The notes: generated by a model from the letters alone, not told the origin. DNA of 64,000 nucleotides from Mastigias papua (GCA_964019165.1 OZ025274.1:10797907-10861906), one strand, 5' to 3'; shown: positions 24,146-56,142, counted from the first letter of the stretch. Numbers and translations are program-made.

Positions 24146-25143
24146 CAGTCCCGTAGACACTGGGGGGGGGGGCAGGGTGGCATCGCCCTCCAATAATTCA
24201 CCTAGGTTGTATATAGAAGTATACTATACAGTATTTTTTAATCATTTTTCAGTTCAGTTCTACTCAATCTTGAACCTAGAAGCACCATAACACAGATATA
24301 TGGCATGCAGATATCTTGATTCTGTCGTACGACAAACTGTTAACCTTTTTTCAGTGACGACACGAGTGTTGTAAGAGTGTCTAAGAGTTTCTGCTTGTGT
24401 AGATGGCAACCCTTTTAGGAAATAGGGCATTGTTCCTTTTGAGTACATTCCATCTAGCCCAGGCCAGATATCTGAGGGTGAGAAATGTCTTTTCTTCAAT
24501 GTGTTGGTAAGATATAGTTTTGCCTCTATCATTGGTGTACATGCACGTAGTACCAAAGAGAAAAGACGGTTTAGCTTTTTCCTTTGTCGTTTAATCTTCA
24601 AATTTTGATGAAACTAGGTTCACTCCTTTTTTATAATAACAATTTTATAAAACCAACAGCCTCAAAATTGTTGGGAAGTTAAGAACAAATTAAGAACAAA
24701 TTGAGGCTGAAGTACTATCATAAAATGTATTTTTGCAAAAAGATGCATGCACTGTCCAATAATATATTAACATGAAATGTCATTTCCTCGTAAAAATAAT
24801 ACCTGTTTCATAGGCATCTAATTTTGTCTTGCATATTGTCTCATGTCTAAGTTTTACTGGTTCTTATTAAAAAAAGAGTGCAGAGGAGCCAGTTTCTCCA
24901 TCTTAGCATGAAGATCAATGATGGAAACTGCTTCATTCTATTTTGCAAAAGGGCCTTTTCCGACGTTCTGGAGGGCGTTACTTTGAAAATTTTTTATCTC
25001 ATTTTTCACCAGAAGGCCTATGAAAAACCACTATTTTGGCATACACTTATGGATAACATGTAATGCTCCCCCCCCCGAAGGATTCTAACTTGACTTGTAC
25101 ATCTGTACCCCCCCCCAATCCGGTTCAGCTGTCTACGGGCCTG
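24146..25143. mobile_element. Possible DNA-transposon-derived element with 'caggcccgtagaca' ends
   Basis: Left end cagtcccgtagacactgggg at 24146 and right end ctgtctacgggcctg at 25143 form a 15-bp inverted repeat with about two mismatches, each followed inward by long C/G tracts. The same kind of end (caggcccgt...) bounds the hAT-type MITE at 49071. Target duplication is not evident and the interior has no recognised transposase, so this may be two fragments that only look like one element. Confidence 0.45.
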
Positions 25144-25494
25144 TTATATAGTGGTTTTCAACAATAAAAAATTTTTGCTTTAAAGTTGGCGCTCAAAATA
25201 CGTAAAGTTGCCCTTAATGCCTTTACTACAAAGCACTAAAATACAGGATATTTTTTATCAATATGGGGAGAACGGCAGATTTGCTCAAACAAAGGGGAGT
25301 CTCCCAGATAGACGGGAAGCTTGGAATATATGAACTTTTTGCTTTCATGACCATCCATAAAGCTTTTTCGTGAAAGTTGTTTGTATGAATCACCAGCAGT
25401 GCCCAAAGCGGGACAAACTGCGTCCCGAACACGGTTAGTGCGAGGCGCGAGACAACAGTCTAGAAATACGCTCTCTGATCGTTTACTCGTTGTC

Positions 25495-25508
25495 GTTGTC
25501 GTGGTAAC
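25495..25508 (+). promoter_or_regulatory. RFX X-box-like site upstream of EFCAB5
   Basis: GTTGTC-GT-GGTAAC fits the X-box pattern RYYNYY-N(1-3)-RRNRAC, an imperfect palindrome bound by RFX factors at ciliary and sperm-flagellar genes. It lies 195 bp upstream of the EFCAB5 ATG, a typical distance. Confidence 0.6.
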
Positions 25509-25539
25509 GACTGAAACTGAGCAATCGATAACAAGCAAA

Positions 25540-25581
25540 ATGGTGGATCATCAGGACACTAATACTAGCCAAACTTTATGA
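25540..25581 (+). promoter_or_regulatory. Short upstream ORF before EFCAB5
   Basis: An ATG in good context (aaaATGG) opens a 13-residue frame, MVDHQDTNTSQTL, ended by TGA 121 bp before the EFCAB5 start. If transcribed it would act as an upstream ORF. No GT splice donor inside it would join it to the main frame. Confidence 0.35.
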
Positions 25582-25702
25582 ATGGTTTTAAAGTGGATTT
25601 AATGTGGACTTAATGATTTAAAGGAAAAATAAATTACAAAATAATCTGGACTTAATGTGCTTTATTTGGCTGATAGCTTAACTGTGATTGAAGAAGATAG
25701 CT

Positions 25703-45191
<19,489 letters not shown>

Positions 45192-45423
45192 ACATGAACG
45201 GGTACTGGATAGTGATTTTATTTTTTTAACTGAGAATTCTGCGACTTCATCTTAGTTGTAAATTGCTTATTAATAATTTTTCAAGTTGGACTGTATTCTT
45301 TAAGCAAATTTTGTAAAGCTTTCCTCTATTGATACCCATACTGAATAAGAGTTTTTCTACTTCTGTGCTCATCCTGCAGGTCATTTCATAATTTTTATTT
45401 ATGTACTTTCTATTAGATGCGTA

Positions 45424-45454
<31 letters not shown>

Positions 45455-48100
45455 CAGTGATTGATTGATTGATTGATTGATTGGTTAACTGATTGGTTAA
45501 TTCAATGGTTGATTTGATCGGGTGATTGAATACAAGAATGAATGAATCAATGAATCCGTGATATTTTGTCTCATTGTTTGATATTCGAGAACGAAACCTT
45601 AAATATTTTCCTCTTTAAAACTTAGGCGAGTATAAGAACATGATTTTCATTGTGCAGGTATGCCCAAAATTTGATTCTTCAACATTTCCTCATGGCTGTC
45701 TAAATGCGCGATTTTCAAATCTCTTGCACTCATGGCTGTTATCATTGCCCCACATCTGTTGTTTTTAGATGTTGCTATAAGGTCAATGTCTACGTTTCGA
45801 ATGAGTAGCTACCTTATTGTAAAACCTATTATATATTGCTTAATTGTGTTTGAGCCACTCTCCAAAGCCCTTGAAATGATATTACCATATCACTTGGTAT
45901 TTCTCTATTTCCGATATACTAATGGAAAAAATTGATATTTTGGAATTATTTCGAGAATTTGAACTAGGGTCTAACAATGACAGCTGGTCTCAATCCAAAA
46001 ATTGTTTTATTTTACGTAGGTGAAGGTGATTTCTCCTTCATTGCATTTCGTAAGAAGAGTGAAAGTACGAAAAATATCGGAAAACGGGGCTTTAGGAATG
46101 TCTGATAGGAGTGCATTTACTGCATTCCTTTTATCAATTGCATTCTCACAACTCGAAGCTTATAAATATTCTAGTACTTCAGACAATTAATATGTCCCAA
46201 CTTCTTCTATGTGGAAGCAAACATTTGCCATCGGAAGCTAACAAGTTAATATTAATTTTAAGCACTAATTTTTTGTTCATGTGCTGGGGTATCTTGCAAC
46301 GAAATAACAGTAATGGGTTTAGCATCCATTCATTTTACACTTCAAAAGAGTGCCATGTTTCCACTCTCTTTAAACCTGTGATTTAAATTACTATTGGCAG
46401 TTGTTTGGTTTCAATGTACCTTAACTTAGCTTGTCAATTATTTTATTCGTTATATCTATTTTATGACCTCTAGGTAGACATGGCATTTGCTCCTTCCAAG
46501 GGGTATCGTTTCTATAGTAGCGTAGTGTCAGGTGGATGTATAGTCAATTAGTAATTATATATTATAAATTTTTATTGGAGTAGAACAAATATTATAATGG
46601 TTAAGGATAATCTTGTTAGCGTTTCAAATTTTTCGATAGGTAGTATGATTGGTCTAAAGTTTTTCTTGTAAAAACATCGTCACTTGTAATAAGAGATATC
46701 ATCCAGTTTCAGTTTGTTTGTGAAAGTAGCATGAAGTGCAGCAAGATTAAAGCATGTAGGAACTGCCATTTTAAAGGCCCCAGAAAATTTTTTTAGGATT
46801 TTACGAGGAATGAATCCTATAGGTGAGACTTAACGTTCAAATACACAAGTTCTCTATAATTGTTGTATCACTGAAACTACATATTCCTAGTTTTGGAGCA
46901 CTCCTTAAGCTTCCTTAAAATAGGATGTTATTCAAGCACCTTAAAACATTTTGTCAATATAATCAATAACTTTGTCAACTTCAAGATGCTAAAATCATTT
47001 TGTCATATGGGTCTGGTGTTGTCCGCTATAGTAATAAAATTTTCATTGAGGTTTTCAGCAATTTCATTCTTATATAAGGCGTGCTACTGGAATTGTATTT
47101 ATTTTATCTGAGAATAATGGGTACATAGTTCTTCAGAGCGTATGATCGTCGGTCATGCCCTTTGCATTCACTGGCCTAAAATAGCCAGGTATTGCCTAAC
47201 AAAGTAATTACATACACATCTTTCTGTGGTGGTTCTTATACGGTGAGTAATTTTCTTCAGTTTTTGTAGCATCATGTTTTAATCAAAATTTGAAACTTTG
47301 CTATGCAGAGTTCTTTTCTGAAAAAGTCTTTCGTTCGCAGGGACATAGTTCATTTTAAGTGCAGCTTAAGCTTCGAACGCCCTCTAAATTTTTGCTTCAA
47401 TTTCATTGGAAAGGTGCTTCATAATGCATACTTTAAGATACGTTATGACATATCTAGAGAGTTATATCATTCTGAACTTTGATTGGGTTGATCGTATTAC
47501 CTCAGGCCGTTTAATTTTTAGCACCGGTAATAAATATAACTTTTGTGGCACTTGCTAAAATTTTGAGTAAACGTAATTTTTATAAATTCGCTTAACAGCA
47601 TCTACAATATAGGCCTGAATAGCGTACAAGCAAGTGTGGAAATGTAATGTTTAGTGTTTTTCTTTAGATAATGGATTGATATCAGCTATCAAGCTACCGG
47701 TTATTTTACTATAACACTCTAGACAATGACCCTGCAGATGCCCCTGCTTCACCTCTGGCCCCATATTTTCCTAGCCAGAATCACCCCTAGTTCAGGTATT
47801 CCTGATAGGGCATCATAAAATACTGCGCGTGGTTGCATGCAGTTGTGCCCTGCTAGTCACGCGAATCTGAACGCCGTTATACTCTCCGCTTTTTGAAAGC
47901 CAAGGTCCCAAATGTCTGAAATTGTTGTCGCAGTCCCAAACAAAGGTAAAGGGGCTGTCTTATTGGATACTAATCACTATACCGAAAAAGGGTGAGAGTC
48001 TTCTACTTGATGGTTCTTAATTCAAGAAATTAAATTGTGAATTACTGGGTCTGTGCATTAAAATAGAAGGCAAGCTCATTCACTTTTTTAGGGATGCTCT
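45192..48100. other. Intergenic stretch between EFCAB5 and the Penelope fragment
   Basis: Contains the gatt microsatellite near 45426-45490 and otherwise AT-rich sequence. No coding exon or bounded element was recognised. Small open frames here begin at non-ATG codons or lack any family resemblance. Confidence 0.5.
45426..45490. repeat. (GATT)n microsatellite
   Basis: Two runs of gattgattgatt with one interruption, then degenerate tgattgg words to about 45560. It lies 235 bp past the EFCAB5 stop. Confidence 0.9.
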
Positions 48101-48103
48101 AGA

Positions 48104-48575
48104 ATGAATGTATTTCTGAATATATTTGTCATGGACTTTCTCATTAGGGTAGAAATTACCGTTTATCATTCTGATAATACCATTGTCATGGCCAGCTTTG
48201 ATGTATCCAGTTTGTTTACCAATATTCCTCTTGTTGCGACCATTAATATTATTACTGACGATCTTTTCAAAGAAAAAGGCGCCAGCGATATATTCAAGAG
48301 CTGCTCAAAAGACTGGTTATTCTGGGTCTCTTGAGCACTTTTGCATAACTTCACTACAGCACGAAAAAGCGGTACCATGTTTTAGACATACTGGTACCGC
48401 TTTTTCGTGCTGTAGTGAAGTTCTGTAGTACCAACAGACTTTTCACGTACTTTTGCATACTGGGCAAAACTAATAACAACTTTGAATTGCTCATACATGA
48501 GAGCCAGTTAATCCTTTGGGATCGTCCTACACTCAATCAGCAAAATTCTTTCATTCCGCTGTATCTTTTCTAATA
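48104..48575 (+). pseudogene. Internally deleted Penelope fragment (RT piece joined to nuclease C-terminus)
   Basis: ASFDVSSLFTNIPL (near 48190-48232) is the Penelope RT motif around the first catalytic Asp. Soon after, in another frame, comes KTGYSGSLEHFC. After a 101-bp insertion, GKTNNNFELLIHESQLI and RPTLNQQNSFIPL follow, typical of the C-terminal end of the GIY-YIG nuclease. Most of the RT and half of the nuclease are missing. The element is a dead fragment on the plus strand, unlike the minus-strand copy in MRPL3. Confidence 0.75.
48348..48448 (+). mobile_element. 101-bp Penelope-terminus insertion with inverted repeat and 11-bp target duplication
   Basis: Direct copies of acttttgcata at 48337-48347 and 48449-48459 flank it. 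Arms 48348-48377 and 48392-48421 are perfect 30-bp inverted repeats (acttcactacagcacgaaaa...). The tail tctgtagtaccaacagactt follows, as in the Penelope element at 14.94 kb. Removing it in thought restores the nuclease reading EHFCILGKT across the site. It is a nested, tail-only insertion with a head-to-head inverted terminus. Confidence 0.82.
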
Positions 48576-49070
48576 CCTGGCATACTTGTTTTTCTATCAC
48601 CTTTGCTTTGTATTTTGTAACATGATTTTTTTCTACATTGCAGTTAACTTTTCATATTTGGCAGCATTCCCATTATTTATTATGTTTCCTATTTTATTTG
48701 CATTGTTATATTTTCCCTTGTAATATTTGATATGCCTTGCATGCACATGCTCATGTACAGTACATGCTGATGATGAGACTAGTTGTCTCGGAACGTTCGT
48801 TTAGGCATTGGTGTCTCTTATCATGGATTTGTCTAAATTATGGATTGTCTAAACTTAAGCATTATGGATTGTCTACACTAGTAATACGTCATCAGTTTTG
48901 TCAATAAATATACAACGGATAAAAGACTTTTTCTGTGATTATGACTCTTGCAATCGTCGTGGTGTTGGTTATGAATTTCTGAAATTGTCGTTGAAAGTGA
49001 ACCTGCTGAGGTAAAATCTTCCTTGGACTTTTCTGCTTTCAATTTGCAAATGATACAGGTAATACTAAAG

Positions 49071-49230
49071 CAGGCCCGTGGCCAGCTTGAATTCAAAAGG
49101 GGGGCACAGCCAATATATATAAAAAAATACATATATCGATATAATTCATGTCATTAGGGGAGGCACAGAGTCAAATCTCACAAGTTCAGGGGGGTGCTGC
49201 CTTCCCAGGTCCCCATTGGCTACGGGCCTG
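49071..49230. mobile_element. hAT-type MITE, 160 bp
   Basis: Inverted termini CAGGCCCGTGGCC and GGCTACGGGCCTG are flanked by near-identical octamers tactaaag (49063-49070) and tactaaaa (49231-49238). An eight-bp duplication is the hAT hallmark. Subterminal G tracts (ggggggcac, caggggggtgc) are in the same orientation. It has no coding capacity. It lies about 200 bp upstream of HGH1. Confidence 0.82.
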
Positions 49231-49436
49231 TACTAAAAGAAACAATGCTAACAACAAACATCTGTAACATGACTTTCAATGACGTCCATGATTGCTGTAA
49301 CCACTAAGGACGCTGCGCTTTTCTCGCGCATGTCAAGTACACTTTTCCATCTTGCTTCCTGTGCTCACATGGCAGGCGGATAATTTGTTGACTGTGACTA
49401 AGTCTTGCTGTGATCTTGGGTAACCGTGAGCTTGGA

Positions 49437-52400
49437 ATGGCGGAGAAGGCACAGCTACTTGAGTTACTGCAGTTTTTGAAACCGACTGTCCAACTTGACA
49501 TTAAAAGAGTAGCTCTTGAATATATCGCTGGACTGACTGCATCAGAACAAGGCTGCACCTTGATAACCAGTACAGATTGCGTAGTGTCAACTCTTGTCGA
49601 ACTATCGGTTGATGATGTAAGTGAAGAAGTTAAACGTGACTGTACAAAAATACTTATAAATGTCCTCTCGGATCCTGAGCAAGCGAAAAAGCTCGGACTT
49701 TTAGAGAAAGAATTTATTTACTTCTTACTTAAGTATGTTTTAAATCGAGAATCGAAATATGCAGATGACGCAGCAATGCTACTGAATAACTTGACAAGGT
49801 GTGAAGAAAATTGTAGGATGTTGTTGACGTGTATCGAATCATTGAATGACATATCGCTACCAGACTTTGTTGATGCTTTTTGTATAAAGGAATATAATAA
49901 AAAGGGCAATCAACTATCACACATAGGATCATTTCTTGCTAACATGACACTTGTTGAGCATGCCAGGAAGCTCTTTTTAGATAAGGAACGATGTGTAATC
50001 CAAAGACTGTTGCCGTACACAACTCATATGGAATCAATAGTTAGACGAGCTGCTGCAACAAGAAGTATAAAAAATTTATCATTTGAAACAGGTAGGGTGG
50101 CACATGACTTCTATATTCGTTGGACCAGACATTTGTACTATGGTGCAGGGTTAGTGAAGGCTAAGGGGGTATGGGCCAGTTTGTTAAGTATGGCCTTCAT
50201 GCCAAGATAAAAGAAATACGTCATTTTACTGTAATATGCCAGCATACAAAAGCTGACAGGAGAAATCTCTTGCCAATTGGTGTTACTTTGCATCTAGTTT
50301 TAGGTAGGCAATGTTAATAAGTGATATTGACCATCCATGCAAAAGTCACTCCAAAGATCTGTGACTGGCTTTAAGGCTATAGCACATTATATATATTATT
50401 ATTATTTATTATTATTATTATTATTAATACCCCAAGAAAATTCCTTTCGTGCACCTGATATCTCCAGTATATGCTACATGTAATGCATGCAGGCCACACT
50501 GCAGAGTTTGGCAACTGGATGCTAGAGATTTTTTGTCTCAAATGCTACTGCACACCTAGAAATGAGTGTAATAAGGTGTTGAAAGGTGATAGGGCGTGGT
50601 TTAATGGGTTAATTTAACTATTTTCCAGCTGTCATAATGATAATACTATCTGAAGTAAAATTTGGTCTGACCCGCATACTGTTTGATACAGAATCATTTA
50701 AGGTGAGAAAAAAATAAATAAACTGGTTTTACTTTCTAAGCCAAAAATCAAGCATACACTTGAAGTGCACACTTGAGATCAAGTGCACACTTTCACACTT
50801 GATGTTTTGCTTATGGACACTTGAGATCTCATTGAAAATGGCCATATTCTGCAGTTGGGCATGCAAATATATGAAGGCCCTCAATGGCAAAAACTTGTGG
50901 TTAAAGTCCTGTCAATGAAATAAAAACTTTTTATTAGTAGGATTCATTATTTGATATCCACTTTGCCAGTTGTTTATTTGTAGAAATAAGATGTTTGATT
51001 AAAGGAAGCACCACTTTCCCTTAGAGTAGAGTGATAAATGCCCCCTTGCCCCACCTAGGCTCTTATTCTCTTGTATGGCACTGCCTATGATTGTAATTGC
51101 CATTTTTGAGAGACAGTAATAAAGAAAAGTGGTTGGGAAAATTTTATTGTTGGCCACAAAAAGTACAACCCACTGGACACTGTTGTAATGTGAGAATGAT
51201 ATTATACCCAAGAATGTTTCATCTGTTTGTTCACAAATTTTATGAACCTAGGGTGTATGTAGTGAAATTCCAAACCAGTAAGCATGGTTGGGTGAGTGGC
51301 CAAGTGGTTGGAGTGCTTGACTGCTATGCAGAACACCTATGGTTTGGAGGGAGAGTTTCAGACGATCTCATTGCCCATCCAGCAGCAAATGAGTACCTGG
51401 TGGCAGCATTGGGGGGTTAGAAAAGCAGTGAGGAAATGACTGCGCCACCCTACCTCACTCTGGTGATGGCCCAGGATAAGTGTCCTCTCTTACAGGCACT
51501 CCTCAACATAGGGAATCATAGCTGATTGCAATGGAAGTAGTAAATGAACTTTTGCTGTCAATGTAAATATAATAGATATCCCTTTTTTCTGACAACATTG
51601 ATATCAGTTTACATTTAAAACTATGCGTAGTATCTTAGGGGATTAAAATCATGAAATGAGCATAACAGAACAATTTATGTTAGGAAAATCAATACCAGTG
51701 ATGTATGTGCTAATCACTGTTATCATGAATCAATATAATAATTATGTATTGTTTGATATTTAATACAGACACAGTGAACTGTAAAAACAACCAAGTTATA
51801 TGGATTGTATGAGGTCTCTTCTCATTCACTTCACAGTTTTGATAATTTACCCATCTCCAGTCTGGTTTTGTACCTTTGTTTTCAATTGATTAAGTACATC
51901 ATCATTTTTTAGCTTTCTTTTGCATGTGTCTTTATATCTGGGTGTGGTTGATTGTCAATATTCTGACATGGGATGGACTATCCTGTTGGCAAACTCCCAT
52001 CACTCACTTGCCTAATATTTTATTGATTTAAAGTGTAAGCACTCTTTCAAATATAATTTTACGTCTTCTATTATTTGTGCCAGCATAGATAAACTTTTGT
52101 TTTAGCAAGCATCTTGTCATGTTTTATAGGATATCATGAGTGGCTTTTGGGCTCAGATGTTGATATCCTCCCGCAACTATTGCTACCTTTGGCTGGTCCT
52201 GAGGAGCTACTAGAAAATGAAATGGATCAATTGCCCATTGATTTGCAGTACCTTCCTGAAGAAAAGGAAAGGGAACCTGATCCAGAGATTAGACTTATGC
52301 TGGTGGAAACTCTTTTGCAGGTAGGTTTTCTCACCTTTAGCAAAGATAGGGACATAGCTGAGAACACAATGAATTTTATTGATTCAATTTTAGGTTTTCA

Positions 52401-53015
52401 TAATCAGTTCCTATTTTCTAGCATTATGTATTGGTTGGCAAGTTTTTTGATTCAGTAATAGTAGTCTAAAGCAAAAGCCATCATACATTTCTGTGCAACC
52501 CCTCGATTTGGTATTTCATTGCATTCAGCTTATTTATTTGGGTGGAATTTCAGTTCAGTTCCTTTTTGTTTCAAAATTCCACACATACGAATTCTCAAAT
52601 TAGAGTGTATTACTCAAAACTAAACAACAGAAGATATAAAAAATTTATAATATACAATTCTACCAAAACAGAACTGAAAGTCTCATGGTAACAGTTCACA
52701 GAGGTTTGGCACTATTTTAGGCTAATTCTGATATGCTTGAGTTCTTGATGATTTCATTTTGCTTTTAAGCTTTGTACAAGAAGACATGGTCGTGAAAAAC
52801 TTAGAAATAATGGTGCATACATTGTTATGAGAGAGCTTCATCAGGTGGAGAAAAATGAACGTGTTGAAACGGCTATAGAAACACTTATACACATTCTTAT
52901 TGGTGATGAGCCTGAAGATAATATGGAGAATCTAAAACAGGTTATGATACCAGAGGATATTAAAAAGAAGTTTGAACAGATTGATGCAAAGGAAGAAATA
53001 GAAAAGGGAAAATAA
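49437..53015 (+). CDS. HGH1: HGH1 homologue (FAM203), eEF2-folding chaperone, three exons
   Basis: Exons 49437-50091, 52130-52320 and 52770-53015 join in phase to 363 residues (human 390). The first exon is an armadillo-like helical solenoid from MAEKAQLLELLQFL, including LGLLEKEFIYFLL, AAMLLNNLTRCEE and SHIGSFLANMTL. The second carries the family hallmark YHEWLLGSDVDILPQLLLPL and LPIDLQYLPEEKEREPDPEI. The third has HGREKLRNNGAYIVMRELH and LIHILIGDEPEDNMENL. HGH1 is a cytosolic chaperone adapter that works with the TRiC/CCT system in folding translation elongation factor 2. The open frame begins upstream at a GTG (49410); the ATG at 49437 was chosen as the first in frame and matches the expected N-terminus. 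The C-terminus is shorter than in human. Confidence 0.94.
50392..50428. repeat. (ATT)n microsatellite
   Basis: Short run of tattattattatt in HGH1 intron 1. Confidence 0.85.
51283..51490 (+). mobile_element. tRNA-derived SINE, copy B
   Basis: Head gggtgagtggccaagtggtt followed by agtgcttgactgctatgcag resembles a Ser/Leu-type tRNA D-arm and anticodon arm (A box). The body (tctcattgcccatccagcag, aatgagtacctggtggcagc, gccaccctacctcactc) is shared with the copy at 38.2 kb. It lies in HGH1 intron 1. Confidence 0.72.
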
Positions 53016-54090
53016 GAACAAGTAAGCAGTTAGATCTTCTCCAATAAGGTACACCTCAACAATTGTTTCCAAAGGGCAGACTCTTTCCTGGAAAGGGCTT
53101 CTTTGGACTGCCATGGAATTTATTTTCCTGCAATCAATATTATTCATGAAATAGTGTTCATAGATGGTTGTAGAGTCCTTCCAGGTTGTTTTGAAACTGA
53201 GGGTATTATTACATAGAGCATGTTAAGTCAAAGTAGCATGCATGTATGTTTTAGCACTACAGAAATATATCTCAACAGCAATGATAGAGTCTAGGTGAAG
53301 TGAACCAGCAGACCTAATTATCTAATCCCCAGATAGTGCTTCTTCTATCGTGTATTCAAAAAGTTTTGTCCTTCTCTCCCTCTCATTAAGCAGATATTCT
53401 GTGATAGTTGCTGTTTCAGTTTTATGAACTCTTGACCATGTTGCCAGTTTTTCCAGTCTCTTAAACTGAGATTCAGTTACTGTATAGGCTGAAAGGCACT
53501 GTGTTGTACAGCTTGATTATTTTCTGTATGCTTGTCATGATTCTATGTGACACAATCAGTGTAGAAATGATGACCTTACAGTCTGTTAGTGTTGATTTAG
53601 CTCAGCCTCATCCACTTTTCATTGCTTATTGTACTTGGCAGAGCTTTCTGACACCTTATGATTGTCTACTGGATCTCTCATTATAGCAGCCTTTCAATTT
53701 ACATTATTGCAATAGCAGTCTCAAGTGATTTTTGTAATTGTCTTTCAAGGTTTAGCCATTTTGAGGCTTTTGAATTAGTACCAGCACCACAATGTTTTCT
53801 GCAATAGTAGTTGTGCATGGTGTGCATCCAGCTTTGTCTACCCAGTCAGTTTCTATTGCTGCTATTGATCCAAAGAAGCCCTGTCATATGTTATGTATTG
53901 CATTAATCATGATAGGTGTAATAGCTATATATTAAATATTTAATAGCTTATTAGAGTCACATTTCATCTACCACTAAAATTAGAAAGTAATTGGTAGTTA
54001 ATCGTAAGTCTTTAAACTCACAGCTGTTTTTGCCTTTGACACCTATTTAATTAATTCACTGCTAGACTGAGTGCTCTTTTAGTTATTGAC
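53016..54090. other. Intergenic stretch after HGH1
   Basis: No gene recognised. Its lower-complexity text may be the decayed 3' end of the Mutator-like relic that follows, but no motif could be fixed here. Confidence 0.4.
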
Positions 54091-54099
54091 TCTTGCTTT

Positions 54100-55345
54100 C
54101 ATTGAACCCGATATTGTAAACTCATCTTTTCAGAAACAGCCTCAGTTTTGTGAATCCCACTAAAATATGCTTCCAATAGGGCAATTCCATAAGCATTTCA
54201 GTGTCATGTTCAGTGTACAACTGGAGTTGGAAATTTCTCTTAGAATATCCCCCTCACTTTGTAGGCGAATTTACTCCTAAGTACCTTGAAATTGTTTTAC
54301 ATGATATGATAGTTTAGTCAGGGCTAAACGTTTTTATCACAGAGAAACCATTCTTATAAGCAGGCTCATACAACAAAACTAAGATTAAGTTGCCCCCCTG
54401 TGACCCTTCTTGTAGTAAAGAGAACTCATAGTTTCACAAGAAATCTGTCACTTTGCTGTCTTCTCTATAGTACAAATATCAACTACATTTTGCTACATGA
54501 GTTTCACTACTTTCTTTTCAGGCCATACCTTTTCACAGCCCTTCTAACAATGGTTCAGTTTTAACTGGTTTGCTATTGTCAGTGCTGTCATGTTGCCAAC
54601 TTTTTCTGAAACTGGTTCTGGTTCTAAATCTTTCCAGGGAGACATTTTTCTAGTAAACTGTCTTCGATCAGAACTTGAATTACTTCCCTGACATGTGTTA
54701 AAACATCTAATGACAATCCACACACAGGTTTATATTTTGAAATTTAATTTTTCTTGTCTTGTTGGTACAGACACCAGCTGTCTGAGCCCTTAGGTCAGTG
54801 ATTATGCCAATTGTTTGTCTGAGATGAGGCAACATGAAACAGTTATGGGTAGATTGCTCTTTTCATTTCAGCAAGATTGCCGACATTACTACCGATTGCA
54901 GTTCCATAATAATTTGGCAATTTATCTATCATTGCCTCTGTCAATCTTCCTTCCCCACCAAGACCTTTTAAAATGTTTTTAACTTTCTAAGTCTTGCCCC
55001 AACCTTTTTTGGAAATGGCCTGCACACTCTTATTTCTGTACTTCTTTCCCTGAGTAAGCATCCTTGATAGTTGAGACACTCTTGCGGTGTTCATCTCCTT
55101 AGAATTCAGTGTAGCACAGTTTTAAATGATCTACAGATCGCTCAAAAATACGTTTTGCTCCTACACTCTCCATGCGTTCGACTGAGCTCTGGTGATTCAT
55201 CCTGCACACATGCTGTGTCCTGCCATAGTACAGACTGGCTGGTTCAGGAGATCACATTTTTTTACTTCTTTGTTCCCAGCACACCTTTTACAGTACCTGC
55301 TCATTGGTTCAATGTCAAGAACTCTCCCTGTATCCATTGATATGT
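54100..55345 (-). pseudogene. Mutator-like transposase relic
   Basis: Read on the minus strand from 55341, several broken frames follow the order of the Mutator-like transposase-domain proteins common in invertebrates. They are ISMDTGRVLDIEPMSRYCKR (55341-55280), then ECAGHFQKRLGQ with KTFKRSWWGRKIDRG near 55025-54940 (family form ECVGHVQKRLG...), then LLEKCLPGKI near 54645 followed by a stop and NQNQF (family form LLEKCLHGKTQN.NE). Many stops and frameshifts show it is long dead. The N-terminal part is cut off where the BEL/Pao LTR begins, so the retroelement probably inserted into or beside it. Confidence 0.65.
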
Positions 55346-55360
55346 GTTAGTACTTACAAA

Positions 55361-55776
55361 GCCCTTCTTCACTGATTCAAGAGATCATTTTGAACCCAAC
55401 AGTCGAACTCACAGAAAGACATCATTGAACTGTTGTTTCATCTTCTACACTCAATACATCTTACTCCTCGAGTAGAGAATACGTTCGGACTAAAAAGTGT
55501 TCGTACAACTGTTTATCAAAGATAACTCTAAAAATACTAACCAATAAAATTTTTCAATAACAGGAAAATGAATAGCTATTACGCACAATTGCAAATAATA
55601 ATGTATTACGTTAATGTAATTCTCTAGCAGTTCGATTAGTGAAATCAGTTTCCTGAGCCTCCTCTTAGGTCCAGTGAATATGAGGCTTTTACATGTATAC
55701 GCTAACCTAACAATACTGAAGAAAAAGCAGCTTGATGCATACAGCGCGCCGCTACGTAAATGAATGACTACATGTA
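55361..55776 (-). repeat. 3' LTR of the BEL/Pao element
   Basis: Direct repeat of 60889-61352. Shared landmarks are cccttcttc.ctgattcaag, tagagaatacgtt, gtgttcgtacaactgtttat and gcgccgctacgtaaatgaat. The two copies differ by scattered substitutions and small indels, so insertion is not recent. Confidence 0.85.
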
Positions 55777-56142
55777 ATTTAACGACACACGTGTAATGTT
55801 CTATGTTATTTCTACATGTGCGTTTGTGGGCTTTTCCCAATAAACCCCCCCCCCACCTTGAGCTGCGTGAACTTGCTGCGGGTCAACCATAAGCTTTGAC
55901 TTCCTATGTGCATCCTTAGCTGCTGCTCTACTAGGTCTGTCTCTCTCAGGGTTTTCACATTCCTGGCTAACTCCTCCCTGAGCATCTGTCACACTTTCCT
56001 CTCCATTCTTACCTTCCTTACCTTCGTTTTTCATGCAGCTCTCTAGTGGATAAAGTTTTTGAACTGGTCTGTTCCAAATTTCTGGCTTACATTTCCACCT
56101 TTTCTACCTGAGCTCCTCTGATTTCTCCATCCTGTCCTTTGA

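Noticed and set aside
24260..24601. 113-codon minus-strand frame as a transposase for the 24.1-25.1 kb element
   Set aside because: No hAT, DDE or zinc-finger motif could be seen, and the limits of the element are themselves uncertain.
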